Assembly: GCA_040002735.1 (NCBI GenBank)
Contig: JBDUDX010000096.1
Span: 1-19,132, forward strand
Length of the DNA stretch: 19,132 nucleotides
Reading direction: 5' to 3'
Source of the DNA: JADGOV01 sp040002735
GTDB lineage: Bacteria > Actinomycetota > Actinomycetes > JADGOV01
The translations under genes were made by a program, and so were the position numbers. The notes below the pieces were generated by a model. It ran no database searches. It was not told the DNA's origin and was given only the letters and a program-made list of their open reading frames with translations. Positions 1 to 7,511 of the stretch are shown here, one piece after another (within the stretch, counting starts at the first letter, position 1; each line of letters starts with the position of its first letter).

Positions 1-818
1 ATTCCGCCGGCGGCCATCACGGCGAGGCCGCCCAGCAGTCCCGGCCAGACCGGCGTGGGCTGTCCAGGCGTGGGCTGCCCAGGTGCGGTTCCGCCGAAGC
101 CGGTGTTCATGCCCCCGACCGGCGTCGCGCCGGCGCCGGCAGCGTCGTTGCTGCGGATCAGCTTCAACGCACTGCCGCTACTACCGACGGCCCAGATCGA
201 GGAGATGGTGCCGGCCTGGACGGCGATGCCCTTCGCGGCCAGCAGGATGTCCGACGTACCGGCCCGCCGCATGGTGACCGAGTAGGTACCGGCGGGTACG
301 GCGCGATAACCGGGGTCCTGGGAGAACGCGACGTTGGCGAACAGTACGGCGCCGGTCTGGGCGACCACGTCCGCGGGCGGTACACCTTGGGCGGCATGCA
401 CGACGCGTACCTTGCCGTCGCCCGCGGCGGGTGCCGTCAGCTGGTCGTTGAAGGACTTCGCGAGCGACTTGGTGGCGATACCCATCGCGGCGACGGTGTG
501 GGCGCTGCCGGCGGCAAAGTTGGTGCGCGTCGTAACGTTGACCTGTCCGCCACTCAGTTGCACGGAGTGTTCGCCGGCCGGTACCCGCAAATAGCCTGAC
601 AGCTTGGTAAACGCGACCGGAGCGGTCGCCGTACGGCCGTCCACCCGGACCTGCAGCGCGGGAGCGCCCGGAGACAGGTGCGCCACCCGTAACAGGGCGA
701 GGCCGGCCGGTGCGGCTGCGGCGGGGCCGACCGGCAAAGATGGCAGGGCGATAGCGGCGCCGAGAGCAATCGTGCCCATTCCGCAGATGCGCGACAAACG
801 GCTCGGAATTACGGGCAT
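1..818 (-). CDS. Secreted DUF4397-domain protein (3' end outside window)
   Basis: The frame runs open for 272 codons from an ATG at 818-816 to the window edge, so the C-terminus is missing. A signal peptide is visible: arginine near the N-terminus, a hydrophobic stretch at about residues 12-36, and an Ala-rich cleavage region ending in AAAAPAG. The mature part holds two beta-rich halves with phrases such as LLRVAHLSPGAPALQVRVDG and VRVVHAAQGVPPADVV, which are typical of DUF4397. A short PGQPTP tandem repeat and a hydrophobic stretch (GLLGGLAVMAAGG) follow at the edge and suggest a C-terminal membrane anchor. The family has no established biochemical role; a cell-surface function is inferred from location only. 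It is divergent from the gene starting at 913. Confidence 0.85.
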   Translation of the reverse strand, partial: MPVIPSRLSRICGMGTIALGAAIALPSLPVGPAAAAPAGLALLRVAHLSPGAPALQVRVDGRTATAPVAFTKLSGYLRVPAGEHSVQLSGGQVNVTTRTNFAAGSAHTVAAMGIATKSLAKSFNDQLTAPAAGDGKVRVVHAAQGVPPADVVAQTGAVLFANVAFSQDPGYRAVPAGTYSVTMRRAGTSDILLAAKGIAVQAGTISSIWAVGSSGSALKLIRSNDAAGAGATPVGGMNTGFGGTAPGQPTPGQPTPVWPGLLGGLAVMAAGG

Positions 819-860
819 GAGCAGGCCCCTCGATAGCAGCACGCCAGGAAAGCGGTCAAA

Positions 861-873
861 CGGATACTATCCG
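861..873. promoter_or_regulatory. Perfect 6-bp palindrome in divergent promoter region
   Basis: CGGATA and TATCCG flank one central base, midway between the divergent starts at 818 and 913. The palindrome contains a -10-like TACTAT on the plus strand (865-870) and TAGTAT on the minus strand. It could be a shared operator or overlapping divergent -10 elements. No convincing -35 was seen on either side, so the promoter reading is an inference. Confidence 0.3.
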
Positions 874-912
874 CAAGAACCGATGGGGGACCCGAGATGC
901 GACTAATCGCCC

Positions 913-1713
913 ATGAGTGACGAATCCGACGCGGGTAGCCCACCGAGCGTGCTCGAGGAGCGGCCAGAGTTACCGGCCGACCCCAGGATCAACCGCCGCC
1001 AGGGCGTCGCCCTTGGTGTGGCCGCCGCCCTCACCCTCGCCGGGGCCGCATACTCGCTGTCGACGCTGGACAGCCGGCAGGCACTAGCGTCCCGTCCCAC
1101 GCCCGCAGTATCGGCGCAGCGGCCACCGAGCCGGCCGCCGTCCTCGCCGAGTTCCGCCGCCGCCTCGCCGCCGGGTTCGGTGATCCCGTCCGGATCCGCT
1201 ACAGCTTCGCCGTCGGGCTCTGCGGCCACCTCGCCGGCCAGTGCGGACGGCTTCTTGCAACCGCCCGCTCCCTGGGCACGGCTCGCCGACACGGCGGCCA
1301 AGACCGGCCGGGTGACGCTGGCCCGAGCGGTGGAGATCGACGGCCACGGTGCGTTGTCCCGTACCGGCCTGCTCACTTTGGGCTTCTCCGGCGGCCAGAG
1401 CCGCGCCTGGCAGGCCGACAGCGCAGCGTTGCTGGTACTCGACTACACCTTCCGCGACGCCAAGAACGCGGCCGGCTTCGTGTCCTACGGGCGGCGAGCG
1501 CGGGACAGCGATGCGGGGTTTCGACGCGTTCCGGTGACCGGAGTTCCGGGGGCGGTGGCCTATCGCTCGTCCGAGGCGAGCCCCGGTACTCGGGTGGTGC
1601 TCTTCTTCCGCGGCCGCCACGCCTACATCGTCGGCGTTCAGGGCCCGCTGCCCAGCGGCCCGGCCGGCGATCTCAACGTGCTGGCCCGGCTGCAGTACGC
1701 CGCTGGCGGCTGA
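913..1713 (+). CDS. Membrane-anchored hypothetical protein with Ser/Pro/Ala-rich linker
   Basis: 266 aa. Residues 1-27 are charged and probably cytoplasmic. A single hydrophobic segment at about 29-50 follows an arginine pair and serves as an uncleaved anchor or signal. Residues 55-115 are a low-complexity Pro/Ser/Ala linker with phrases like SGSATASPSGSAATSP. The globular C-terminal domain (about 118-266) begins PPAPWARLADTAAKTGRVTLARAV and ends in LNVLARLQYAAGG. This anchor, linker and extracellular domain layout is common for actinobacterial surface proteins. I do not recognise the C-terminal domain, so no function is assigned. No good ribosome binding site lies directly before the ATG, but a 7-codon reading frame with its own purine-rich site (897-920) ends inside the start of this gene. 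Confidence 0.75.
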   Translation: MSDESDAGSPPSVLEERPELPADPRINRRQGVALGVAAALTLAGAAYSLSTLDSRQALASRPTPAVSAQRPPSRPPSSPSSAAASPPGSVIPSGSATASPSGSAATSPASADGFLQPPAPWARLADTAAKTGRVTLARAVEIDGHGALSRTGLLTLGFSGGQSRAWQADSAALLVLDYTFRDAKNAAGFVSYGRRARDSDAGFRRVPVTGVPGAVAYRSSEASPGTRVVLFFRGRHAYIVGVQGPLPSGPAGDLNVLARLQYAAGG

Positions 1714-1751
1714 GCTCCCGACCTCGCCCGCGCCGCAGGTACTGTCCAGAT

Positions 1752-2252
1752 GTGCGGGATGACGAGGCGCGTTCCGCGGAGTACCGCCGCGCCATCGCCC
1801 GGTTCGCGACCGGTGTAGCGATCGTCACCACCAGAGGGGACGGCGTCGACGTGGCGATGACCGTCAACTCACTGACGTCGGTCTCCCTCTCGCCGACCCT
1901 GGTGTTGTTCAGTGCCGACAAGGCCGCGCGATTCCATGACGCGGTTCTCGCCGCTGGACGGTGGGCGGTCTCGATCCTGAGCAGCGCGGACGAACCGGCG
2001 TCGCGTTGGTTCGCCACCCGCGGCCGGCGCGACGAAGCGCGGCTGGGCGGCCATCCGAGCCAGCCCGGGCCGGTCACCGGGCTTCCGCTGTTTCCGGGGG
2101 CTATTGCGTCGCTGGAATGCCGCACCTGGAACACCGTGGACGCGGGCGACCACACCGTCATCCTCGGGGAGGTGCTGGCGGCGGCCGCGCCGCCGGACCG
2201 CCCGTCGCCGTTGCTGTACTTCGAGAGCCGGTACCGGATCCTGCCAGACTGA
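1752..2252 (+). CDS. Flavin reductase-like (HpaC-type FMN-binding) protein
   Basis: 166 aa from a GTG start. The N-terminal phrase YRRAIARFATGVAIVTTRG, then AMTVNSLTSVSLSPTLVLFS and FAVSIL-like AVSILSS, is the split-barrel FMN-binding signature of the flavin reductase family. These enzymes reduce FMN or FAD with NAD(P)H and often feed a partner monooxygenase. Length agrees with the family (about 160-180 aa). No oxygenase partner is encoded nearby, so the substrate chain is unknown. An overlapping ATG at 1750 is in another frame and gives no family match. The gene ends just before the VanW remnant. Confidence 0.82.
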   Translation: MRDDEARSAEYRRAIARFATGVAIVTTRGDGVDVAMTVNSLTSVSLSPTLVLFSADKAARFHDAVLAAGRWAVSILSSADEPASRWFATRGRRDEARLGGHPSQPGPVTGLPLFPGAIASLECRTWNTVDAGDHTVILGEVLAAAAPPDRPSPLLYFESRYRILPD

Positions 2253-2281
2253 ATACCCACCGCCAGGCCCCAGTCCCGCAC

Positions 2282-2590
2282 ATGGTGGGCCCGGTTGCGC
2301 TGACGAGGAGGCTCATCCATACCGCATATACCGGCACCTCGATCACCGTGTCGTTCTGGAGTACGAAGCGGTACGACGTCTCCGCGGTCGCCAGCAAGCG
2401 GTACGCCTGCACCTATCCGACCGGGACGACGGACAACTCCCGGCCGGATTGTGAGCCGTCCAGCGGCGCAGCGGGATTTCAGATCGACGTGACCCGGCTC
2501 TTCTCCCAGGGCGGGACGGTGGTGAAACGGCAGAAGTTCCACACCTGGTACCTCACCGAACCACGGGTGGTCTGCGGGTCGCCGCCCTGA
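2282..2590 (+). pseudogene. C-terminal remnant of a VanW-family protein
   Basis: The open frame encodes about 102 residues. From LIHTAYTGTSITVSFWSTK onward it matches the C-terminus of VanW-family cell-wall proteins as I know them: a TxTSxTV strand, a FWxTK-like turn, a conserved Cys after PDC, GFQIDVTRLF, then VVKRQKFHTWY and a terminal VVCG. The N-terminal parts of such proteins (several hundred residues with peptidoglycan-binding repeats) are absent. The sequence immediately upstream (2253-2305) matches nothing in the family, and the flavin reductase gene ends at 2252. There is no credible ribosome binding site before the ATG at 2282. I read this as a truncated gene left after deletion. 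The frame itself is undamaged, so expression as a small protein is not excluded. Confidence 0.65.
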
Positions 2591-2606
2591 CCTCAGGACG
2601 CGACCG

Positions 2607-4046
2607 TCAGCTCGACGCGGTCCAGGTCTGGCCGGCTGGCGTATCGGTGACCACCACGCCGAGTCCGGCGAGCGCGTCGCGGAGCCGGTCGGAGGTGGCG
2701 AAGTCCTTCGCCACCCGGGCTGCGGCCCGTTCCGCCAGCATTGCCTCCGCTTCAGCCGGGAGGGTCACCGTGTCCGGCGGCTTGCCCACCTCCGCGACCA
2801 CGTCGAGGCCGAGCACCCGGTCGGCGGCGGCAAACGTCTCAAACTTCGCTCCGGCTGCTACCTCCGGATCCCGCTCCAACTGACGGAGCGCGACGAGGGC
2901 CGCGGGGGTGTCCAGGTCATCGTTGAGCGCCGCCTCGATCCGTTCCCGGTAGGTCGCCGCGATGGGCTTCGACGGCGACTCGGCCCACTCGGCCACCTTG
3001 GTCCGCCAACGGGTCAGCGTCCGGTCGGCGGCGGCGAGGGCCTCCCAGGTGAGGTTGAGTTGCTGGCGGTACCGCCCCTGCAGGAAGAACAGCCGCAGTG
3101 CGAGCGGGTCATGACCTGCGGTGACCAGATCCGCCAGCAGGACCACGTTGCCGCTCGACTTGGCCATCTTGCGGCCCTCGAAAAGGAGGTGTTCCCCATG
3201 CACCCAGTACCGGACCACCTCACGGCCGGCGGCGCAATTCGACTGGGCGCGCTCGTCCTCGTGGTGGGGGAAGCGCAGGTCGATGCCACCGGTATGCACG
3301 TCGACGGTGCTGCCGAGGTACTCCAGCGACATCGCCGAGCACTCGACGTGCCAGCCGGGGAAGCCCGGCCCCCACGGCGAGTCGTAGACCAGCGTGCCGG
3401 AGCTGCCGGCCGACTTCCACAGCGCCCAGTCGGCGTGGAACCGCTTGCCCGCCGCGGTGGACTGCCCGCTGGCGCCGTGGCCGGGTCGTAGCTCTTCCAC
3501 CCGATTGCCGGACAACTCCCCGTAGGACGGAAATGAGCGGGCGTCGAAGAAGACCGACCCGTCGGCGCCCACGTAGGCGTGGCCTTGGGTCAGCAGCGTC
3601 TCGATCAGCCGCAGCATGATCGGGATGCACTCCGAGGCCCGCGGGTAGGCGTCGGCCGGGGAGATGTTCAGCGCGGCGAGGTCCCGGTGGAAGGCCGCCT
3701 CGTACGTTCGGGCCAGTTCCAGCGGGCTGCGGCCTTCGCGTCGGGCGGCGGCCAGCATCTTGTCCTCGCCCTCGTCGAGGGTGTCGTCCTGCAGGTGCCC
3801 CACATCGGTGATGTTCTGGACGACCTCCACCTGCCAGCCGTGCAGTACCTCGCCGACTCGGGCGATGAGATCACGCAGCAGGAAGCTGCGGAGGTTGCCG
3901 ACGTGCGCGTCGCGGTACACGGTCGGGCCGCAGGCGTACATCCGAAACCGCCCGGGGACGGCCGGCACGATCTCCTGCGGCCCGCGGGCACGGGTGTCGT
4001 AGAGCCGCAGCGGCGGTCGGGTCGCGGTCTCGGAGACGGGCAGCAC
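2607..4046 (-). CDS. cysS: Cysteinyl-tRNA synthetase, divergent second type
   Basis: Charges tRNA-Cys with cysteine in the cytoplasm. Counting from the preferred GTG at 4046 (479 aa), the class I HIGH motif is HVGN (48-51) and the KMSKS motif is KMAKS (293-297). The four zinc ligands are all present: C39, C236, H261 and E265 of the FPHHEDE motif. The catalytic core and the C-terminal helical anticodon region are complete. The text after HIGH (NITDVGHLQDDT, then DEGEDKMLAAAR) resembles the CysRS type I associate with archaea, chloroflexi and clostridia. The usual actinobacterial CysRS has a VTDIDDKI-like phrase there, and MshC ligases have a different HIGH region. It is therefore probably a second, perhaps acquired, copy. 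An upstream GTG at 4076 would add 10 residues but lies only 7 bases from the divergent ATG at 4084. Confidence 0.9.
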   Translation of the reverse strand: MLPVSETATRPPLRLYDTRARGPQEIVPAVPGRFRMYACGPTVYRDAHVGNLRSFLLRDLIARVGEVLHGWQVEVVQNITDVGHLQDDTLDEGEDKMLAAARREGRSPLELARTYEAAFHRDLAALNISPADAYPRASECIPIMLRLIETLLTQGHAYVGADGSVFFDARSFPSYGELSGNRVEELRPGHGASGQSTAAGKRFHADWALWKSAGSSGTLVYDSPWGPGFPGWHVECSAMSLEYLGSTVDVHTGGIDLRFPHHEDERAQSNCAAGREVVRYWVHGEHLLFEGRKMAKSSGNVVLLADLVTAGHDPLALRLFFLQGRYRQQLNLTWEALAAADRTLTRWRTKVAEWAESPSKPIAATYRERIEAALNDDLDTPAALVALRQLERDPEVAAGAKFETFAAADRVLGLDVVAEVGKPPDTVTLPAEAEAMLAERAAARVAKDFATSDRLRDALAGLGVVVTDTPAGQTWTASS

Positions 4047-4083
4047 GGTTGCCGAGCCTACGGCCGGGGAGCACACTGCGGAT

Positions 4084-4344
4084 ATGGCGCGATCGGGAGC
4101 GACGACAGGTTACCGGCGTACGAGGCTCCCGCGGGGCGTGCTGCGAGTGGTGCAGCCTGTGGGCATCGCGCTCACCGCGCCGGCACGCTGGATGCTGGAC
4201 CGGCTCCGCCGGACGTCCGCTCCGCCGCCACCGCGTCGCGGCCCCGGTGCCCCCCCGCCGGCCGGCGTACGGGAACCGCGCCGGCCCCGCCCGCCGGTCA
4301 CCTCCGGCGCGGCCGCCCGGCCGTGGCCGCCGACGGAGGAGTAG
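4084..4344 (+). CDS. Small proline/arginine-rich hypothetical protein
   Basis: 86 aa. Residues 18-45 are amphipathic (LRVVQPVGIALTAPARWMLD), followed by a Pro/Arg-rich tail containing PPAGVREPRRPRPP. Third codon positions are almost all G or C, as in real genes here. The tail phrase GVREPRRP resembles small uncharacterised actinobacterial proteins I recall, but no function is known to me. It is divergent from cysS with a very short gap, so the two share a promoter region. The purine run GGGGAG lies 13 bases before the ATG, which is long for a ribosome binding site. Confidence 0.5.
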   Translation: MARSGATTGYRRTRLPRGVLRVVQPVGIALTAPARWMLDRLRRTSAPPPPRRGPGAPPPAGVREPRRPRPPVTSGAAARPWPPTEE

Positions 4345-4425
4345 GCCACCGCTGAGCCGTTGACCGCGCTGAGCCGCATGCGCGGAGCACAGGTGCTGGG
4401 AGCCCCGAACCGACCGCTGACTTGA

Positions 4426-4452
4426 GGATGCGAAACGCATCGTTTCGCATCC
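4426..4452. promoter_or_regulatory. Palindromic operator of the vapBC module
   Basis: GGATGCGAAAC (4426-4436) is repeated as its exact reverse complement at 4442-4452 with a 5-base spacer, 19 bases before the vapB start. It sits where the -35 region of the vapB promoter should be. Autoregulation through a palindrome bound by the antitoxin or the VapBC complex is established for this class of module. Binding here is inferred. Confidence 0.7.
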
Positions 4453-4459
4453 GTGGCCC

Positions 4460-4472
4460 TAGACTCGCACCA
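4460..4472 (+). promoter_or_regulatory. -10 element for leaderless vapB transcript
   Basis: TAGACT at 4460-4465 fits an actinobacterial TANNNT -10. Six bases later the ATG of vapB begins, and there is no Shine-Dalgarno sequence before it. Transcription would start at or next to the A of the ATG, giving a leaderless mRNA, which is common in actinomycetes. The -35 region would fall inside the palindromic operator, so operator binding would block polymerase. Confidence 0.45.
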
Positions 4473-4732
4473 TGACTAAGGCCATTACGGTCCGGCTTGA
4501 CGAGGCGGATTCCGCCGCGTTGGAGAGACAAGCCGAGCGGCTGCGAGTGCGGCCTGGCACGTTGGCCCGCATCCTGGTCCACGCGGGTTTGAGCGGCGAG
4601 AGCCACGGCGGCGAGAACGCGGCGGCGCTAGTGGCCCTGGACCGCCTGGTACGGCGGTCCAGGGGGGGACCTCCTGCCGATGCTGTCGCCCTGGTGGCGG
4701 AGGCCCGGATTGCGCTGGAGCATCATGGATGA
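4472..4732 (+). CDS. vapB: VapB-type antitoxin, ribbon-helix-helix
   Basis: 86 aa. The N-terminus (ITVRLDEADSAALERQAERL) is the strand and first helix of a ribbon-helix-helix DNA-binding fold, and the second helix follows at about residues 29-42 (GTLARILVHAG). The remaining Ala/Glu-rich part would wrap and block the toxin. The partner toxin gene starts 24 bases downstream. The palindrome at 4426-4452 is the likely operator. The VapB assignment rests on the partner being a PIN toxin. Confidence 0.8.
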   Translation: MTKAITVRLDEADSAALERQAERLRVRPGTLARILVHAGLSGESHGGENAAALVALDRLVRRSRGGPPADAVALVAEARIALEHHG

Positions 4733-4756
4733 TCATCGCCGGGAAGATGCTGCCTG

Positions 4757-5182
4757 GTGAGCGTTGTCGTCGACTCCAGCGTTGTCGTTGCCCTTCTCGT
4801 TGCTGAGGAGAAGCAAGCATCGGCGCGCATGCACGTCGAACGCTGGCTCCGGGTCGGCCAAGGACTGCATGCTCCCGCGGTCTTGCCGTTCGAGGTGGCG
4901 AACGTGCTCGCCCGTCTGGTCTTCGACGGCGTCCTCGCTATCGATCAAGTGCCGGAGATCTGGCGCGACGTGGCCGCTCTCGGGCTGGTGCTGCACCCCT
5001 TTGAGGCTGTCGTCGACGGCCCGGACGTGGCCGCGGTGACAGCCACGCTGAGGCGCCGGCACGCCACGGATTCGACGTACGTCTGCCTGGCCCGGAAGCT
5101 CGGCACGGAGGTATGGACGCTCGACCGGGCTTTGGCACGCAACGCCGCCGACGCCGGTTTGCCCGTCCAGCTTGTCTCCTAG
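4757..5182 (+). CDS. vapC: VapC-type PIN-domain ribonuclease toxin
   Basis: 141 aa from GTG. The PIN-domain acidic residues that hold Mg2+ are all in place: D6 (VVVDSS), E46 (PFEVANVL), D105 (ATDSTYV) and D123 (WTLDRAL). Length is normal for VapC. These toxins are endonucleases that usually cut tRNA or rRNA; the target cannot be read from the sequence. It forms a two-gene module with the antitoxin upstream and looks intact. The second VapBC copy at 7095-7696 is not intact. Confidence 0.88.
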   Translation: MSVVVDSSVVVALLVAEEKQASARMHVERWLRVGQGLHAPAVLPFEVANVLARLVFDGVLAIDQVPEIWRDVAALGLVLHPFEAVVDGPDVAAVTATLRRRHATDSTYVCLARKLGTEVWTLDRALARNAADAGLPVQLVS

Positions 5183-5237
5183 AGGCAGGCATGCGGCGTA
5201 GTGACGCCTGCGGGTTGCCCGCCGCTATGGTCCTTTC

Positions 5238-6893
5238 GTGACTTCCTCGCACGGCGATTCGCCGACCGCCTCCGTTCTGGATATCTCCGCAACGCCCGAG
5301 TGGGCGGCGGTCGCGGCGCATGCCGACAAAGTGCGCGATACCCAGCTCCGCGATCTCTTCGCCGCCGATCCCGAGCGTGGAGAGCGGATGACCGCTGAGG
5401 CCGCCGGGCTGATGCTGGACTACTCCAAGCACCGCGTGGACGACGAGGCCCTGCAGCTTCTGGTCGCGCTGGCCCGGGCGGCCGAAGTGGAGGGCCGCCG
5501 CGACGCCATGCTCCGCGGGGAGAAGATCAACACCACTGAGGGCCGGGCAGTACTTCACGTCGCGCTGCGGGCGCCGCGCGGGACGGTGATCGAGGTCGAC
5601 GGCGTGGATGTGGTTCCGGCGGTGCACGAGGTGCTCGACCGGATGTCGGCGTTCGCCGAGCGGGTGCGGTCCGGGGAGTGGGTGGGCACCACCGGCAAGC
5701 GGATCCGCACGGTGGTGAACATCGGCATCGGCGGCTCCGACCTCGGCCCGCGGATGACGTACGAGGCACTGCTGCCGTACAAGACGCCGGAGCTGTCCTG
5801 CCGCTTCGTGTCCAATGTCGACGGCGACGACCTCGCCGCGAACACGGTGGGGCTGGATGCGGCGGAGACGCTGTTCGTGGTGTCGTCCAAGACGTTCACC
5901 ACGCTGGAGACGATGACCAACGCCCGGTCAGCGAGGGATTGGCTGACCGGCCAGTTGGGCGCGGACGCCGACGTCGCCAAGCATTTCGTCGCGGTGTCGA
6001 CCAACGCCGACGGCGTGGCCGAGTTCGGCATCGACACCGAGAACATGTTCGGCTTCTGGGACTGGGTCGGCGGGCGGTACTCCTTCGACTCGGCGATCGG
6101 GCTCTCGCTGATGCTGGCCATTGGGCCGGACGGCTTCCGTGAGTTGCTGTCCGGGCTGCGGGCAGTAGACGAACACTTTGCGTCGACCCCGCTGGAGCGC
6201 AACGTTCCGGTCCTGATGGCGCTGCTCGGCATCTGGTACAACGACTTCTTCGACGCGCAGACGCACGCCGTGCTGCCGTACGCGCATTACCTGTCCCGCT
6301 TCGCCGACTACCTGCAGCAGCTCGACATGGAATCCAACGGCAAGCGGGTCCGCCGGGACGGGGCCGAGGTCTCGTACTCGACCGGTCCGATCGTGTGGGG
6401 TACGCCGGGTACCAACGGCCAGCACGCGTACTACCAGTTGATCCACCAGGGTACGAAGCTCATCCCGGTGGATTTCCTGCTGTTTCTGCACCCCGCGCAC
6501 GACGTCGGCGACCACCACGACTTGCTGGTGGCAAACGTGCTCGCTCAGGCCGAGGCGCTGGCCTTCGGGAAGACGGCCGAGGAGCTACAGGCCGAGGGGA
6601 TGGCGGCGGATCTGGTGCCGCACCGCACCTTTCCCGGCAACAAGCCGACCTCCACGATCGTCGTGGACAAGCTCACCCCGTTCACGCTCGGCGCGCTGGT
6701 GGCGCTGTACGAGCACAAGGTCTTCGTCCAGGGCGCGATCTGGGGGATCAACTCCTTCGACCAGTGGGGTGTCGAGCTCGGCAAGGCGCTGGCGCAGAAG
6801 ATCATCCCGGAGCTGCAGGCCGATACCGAGCCGGAACTGCGCCACGACCCGTCGACCAACGCGCTCATCCGCAGGTACCGGGCGGCCCGCTGA
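5238..6893 (+). CDS. pgi: Glucose-6-phosphate isomerase
   Basis: 551 aa from GTG, full length for the large bacterial/eukaryotic type. It interconverts glucose 6-phosphate and fructose 6-phosphate in glycolysis and gluconeogenesis in the cytoplasm. Signatures are NIGIGGSDLGPRM (161-173), VSSKTFTTLET for phosphate binding (215-225), and GGRYS (278-282). The catalytic residues are visible as E365 in QLDMESNGK, H396 in NGQHAYYQ and K516 in GVELGKALAQ. The gene has its own 55-base upstream gap after vapC and appears monocistronic. An inverted repeat lies 41 bases past the stop. Confidence 0.97.
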   Translation: MTSSHGDSPTASVLDISATPEWAAVAAHADKVRDTQLRDLFAADPERGERMTAEAAGLMLDYSKHRVDDEALQLLVALARAAEVEGRRDAMLRGEKINTTEGRAVLHVALRAPRGTVIEVDGVDVVPAVHEVLDRMSAFAERVRSGEWVGTTGKRIRTVVNIGIGGSDLGPRMTYEALLPYKTPELSCRFVSNVDGDDLAANTVGLDAAETLFVVSSKTFTTLETMTNARSARDWLTGQLGADADVAKHFVAVSTNADGVAEFGIDTENMFGFWDWVGGRYSFDSAIGLSLMLAIGPDGFRELLSGLRAVDEHFASTPLERNVPVLMALLGIWYNDFFDAQTHAVLPYAHYLSRFADYLQQLDMESNGKRVRRDGAEVSYSTGPIVWGTPGTNGQHAYYQLIHQGTKLIPVDFLLFLHPAHDVGDHHDLLVANVLAQAEALAFGKTAEELQAEGMAADLVPHRTFPGNKPTSTIVVDKLTPFTLGALVALYEHKVFVQGAIWGINSFDQWGVELGKALAQKIIPELQADTEPELRHDPSTNALIRRYRAAR

Positions 6894-6934
6894 GGTCGCG
6901 CCGCCCGATCGGCCAAGTGGACAAGGGCAGCACG

Positions 6935-6980
6935 GCTGTAAGCGTCCGTGGTCGTCAGGACAACTAGCGACGCTTACAGC
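6935..6980. repeat. Perfect 12-bp inverted repeat with 22-base spacer
   Basis: GCTGTAAGCGTC (6935-6946) is followed after 22 bases by its exact reverse complement (6969-6980). It lies between the convergent pgi and the second vapC. It could fold as a bidirectional terminator stem, although there is no T-run, or it could be the ends of a minimal mobile remnant. No direct target duplication was seen around it. The bases 6981-7094 beyond it hold nothing I can recognise. Confidence 0.6.
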
Positions 6981-7094
6981 GCGGCAGCAGGCGGCCGAGC
7001 GTGACGGCCCGACCAGCTCGCCGAGCACCAGATTCTTGCCGGACCCGCGCATAGGCGCAGCATGGCCGGTGTCCCACGTCGACCGTTCCGCGTG

Positions 7095-7511
7095 TTATTC
7101 TAGCGCTCCTGCCGGCAGTACCCAGGTGCAGCGCTGGCCGGTGACATCCGCGATGCGGTCGAAGTCGTTGTCGTAATGCAGAACACCGACGTCGAGAGCT
7201 TCGGCGGCGGCGGCGGCCACCAACTAGTCGGGTATCTTGCGCCCACGCTGACTGCGCCCGGCGAGCAGCCGTTGTACCTGCAGCGCCCGTCGTACGTGCG
7301 CAGCCGTAGTCTCGACCGGATCGAGGGCGTCCAAGGCTGCGACAAGGTGATCCCACTCTGCGGCAGTGCGTGCGGAGTATCCGACTTCTAGATTGCAGAT
7401 GCGTGGCCGCCCGAGTTGGCCAGCGACCGCCATCGGCTGGATGACGTGCCGTACCTCGGGGCGCCCTAGCCGCTTAAGGACTCTGGTGTCAACGAGATAT
7501 CTCAGCGCCAA
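7095..7511 (-). pseudogene. vapC: VapC-type PIN toxin interrupted by in-frame TAG
   Basis: From a TTG start at 7511 the frame encodes a PIN domain with D8 (YLVDTRVL), E42 (NLEVGYS) and D95 (KIPD). It then meets TAG at 7226-7224 (codon 96). The same frame continues beyond the stop as LVAAAAEALDVGVLHYDNDF, DRIADVTG and WVLPAGALE, ending at TAA 7097-7095. Together this makes a complete 138-codon VapC of the common actinobacterial IPDLLVAAAAE type, with one leucine codon changed to TAG. The truncated product lacks the last acidic cluster (YDNDFD) and should be inactive. The start overlaps the end of the antitoxin gene by 10 bases. Confidence 0.85.

Noticed and set aside
2607..4046. Assignment of the CysRS-like protein as the mycothiol ligase MshC
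   Set aside because: The HIGH region reads CGPTVYRDAHVGN and not the TPYDATHLGH-like text of MshC. The C-terminal anticodon-binding region of CysRS is present.
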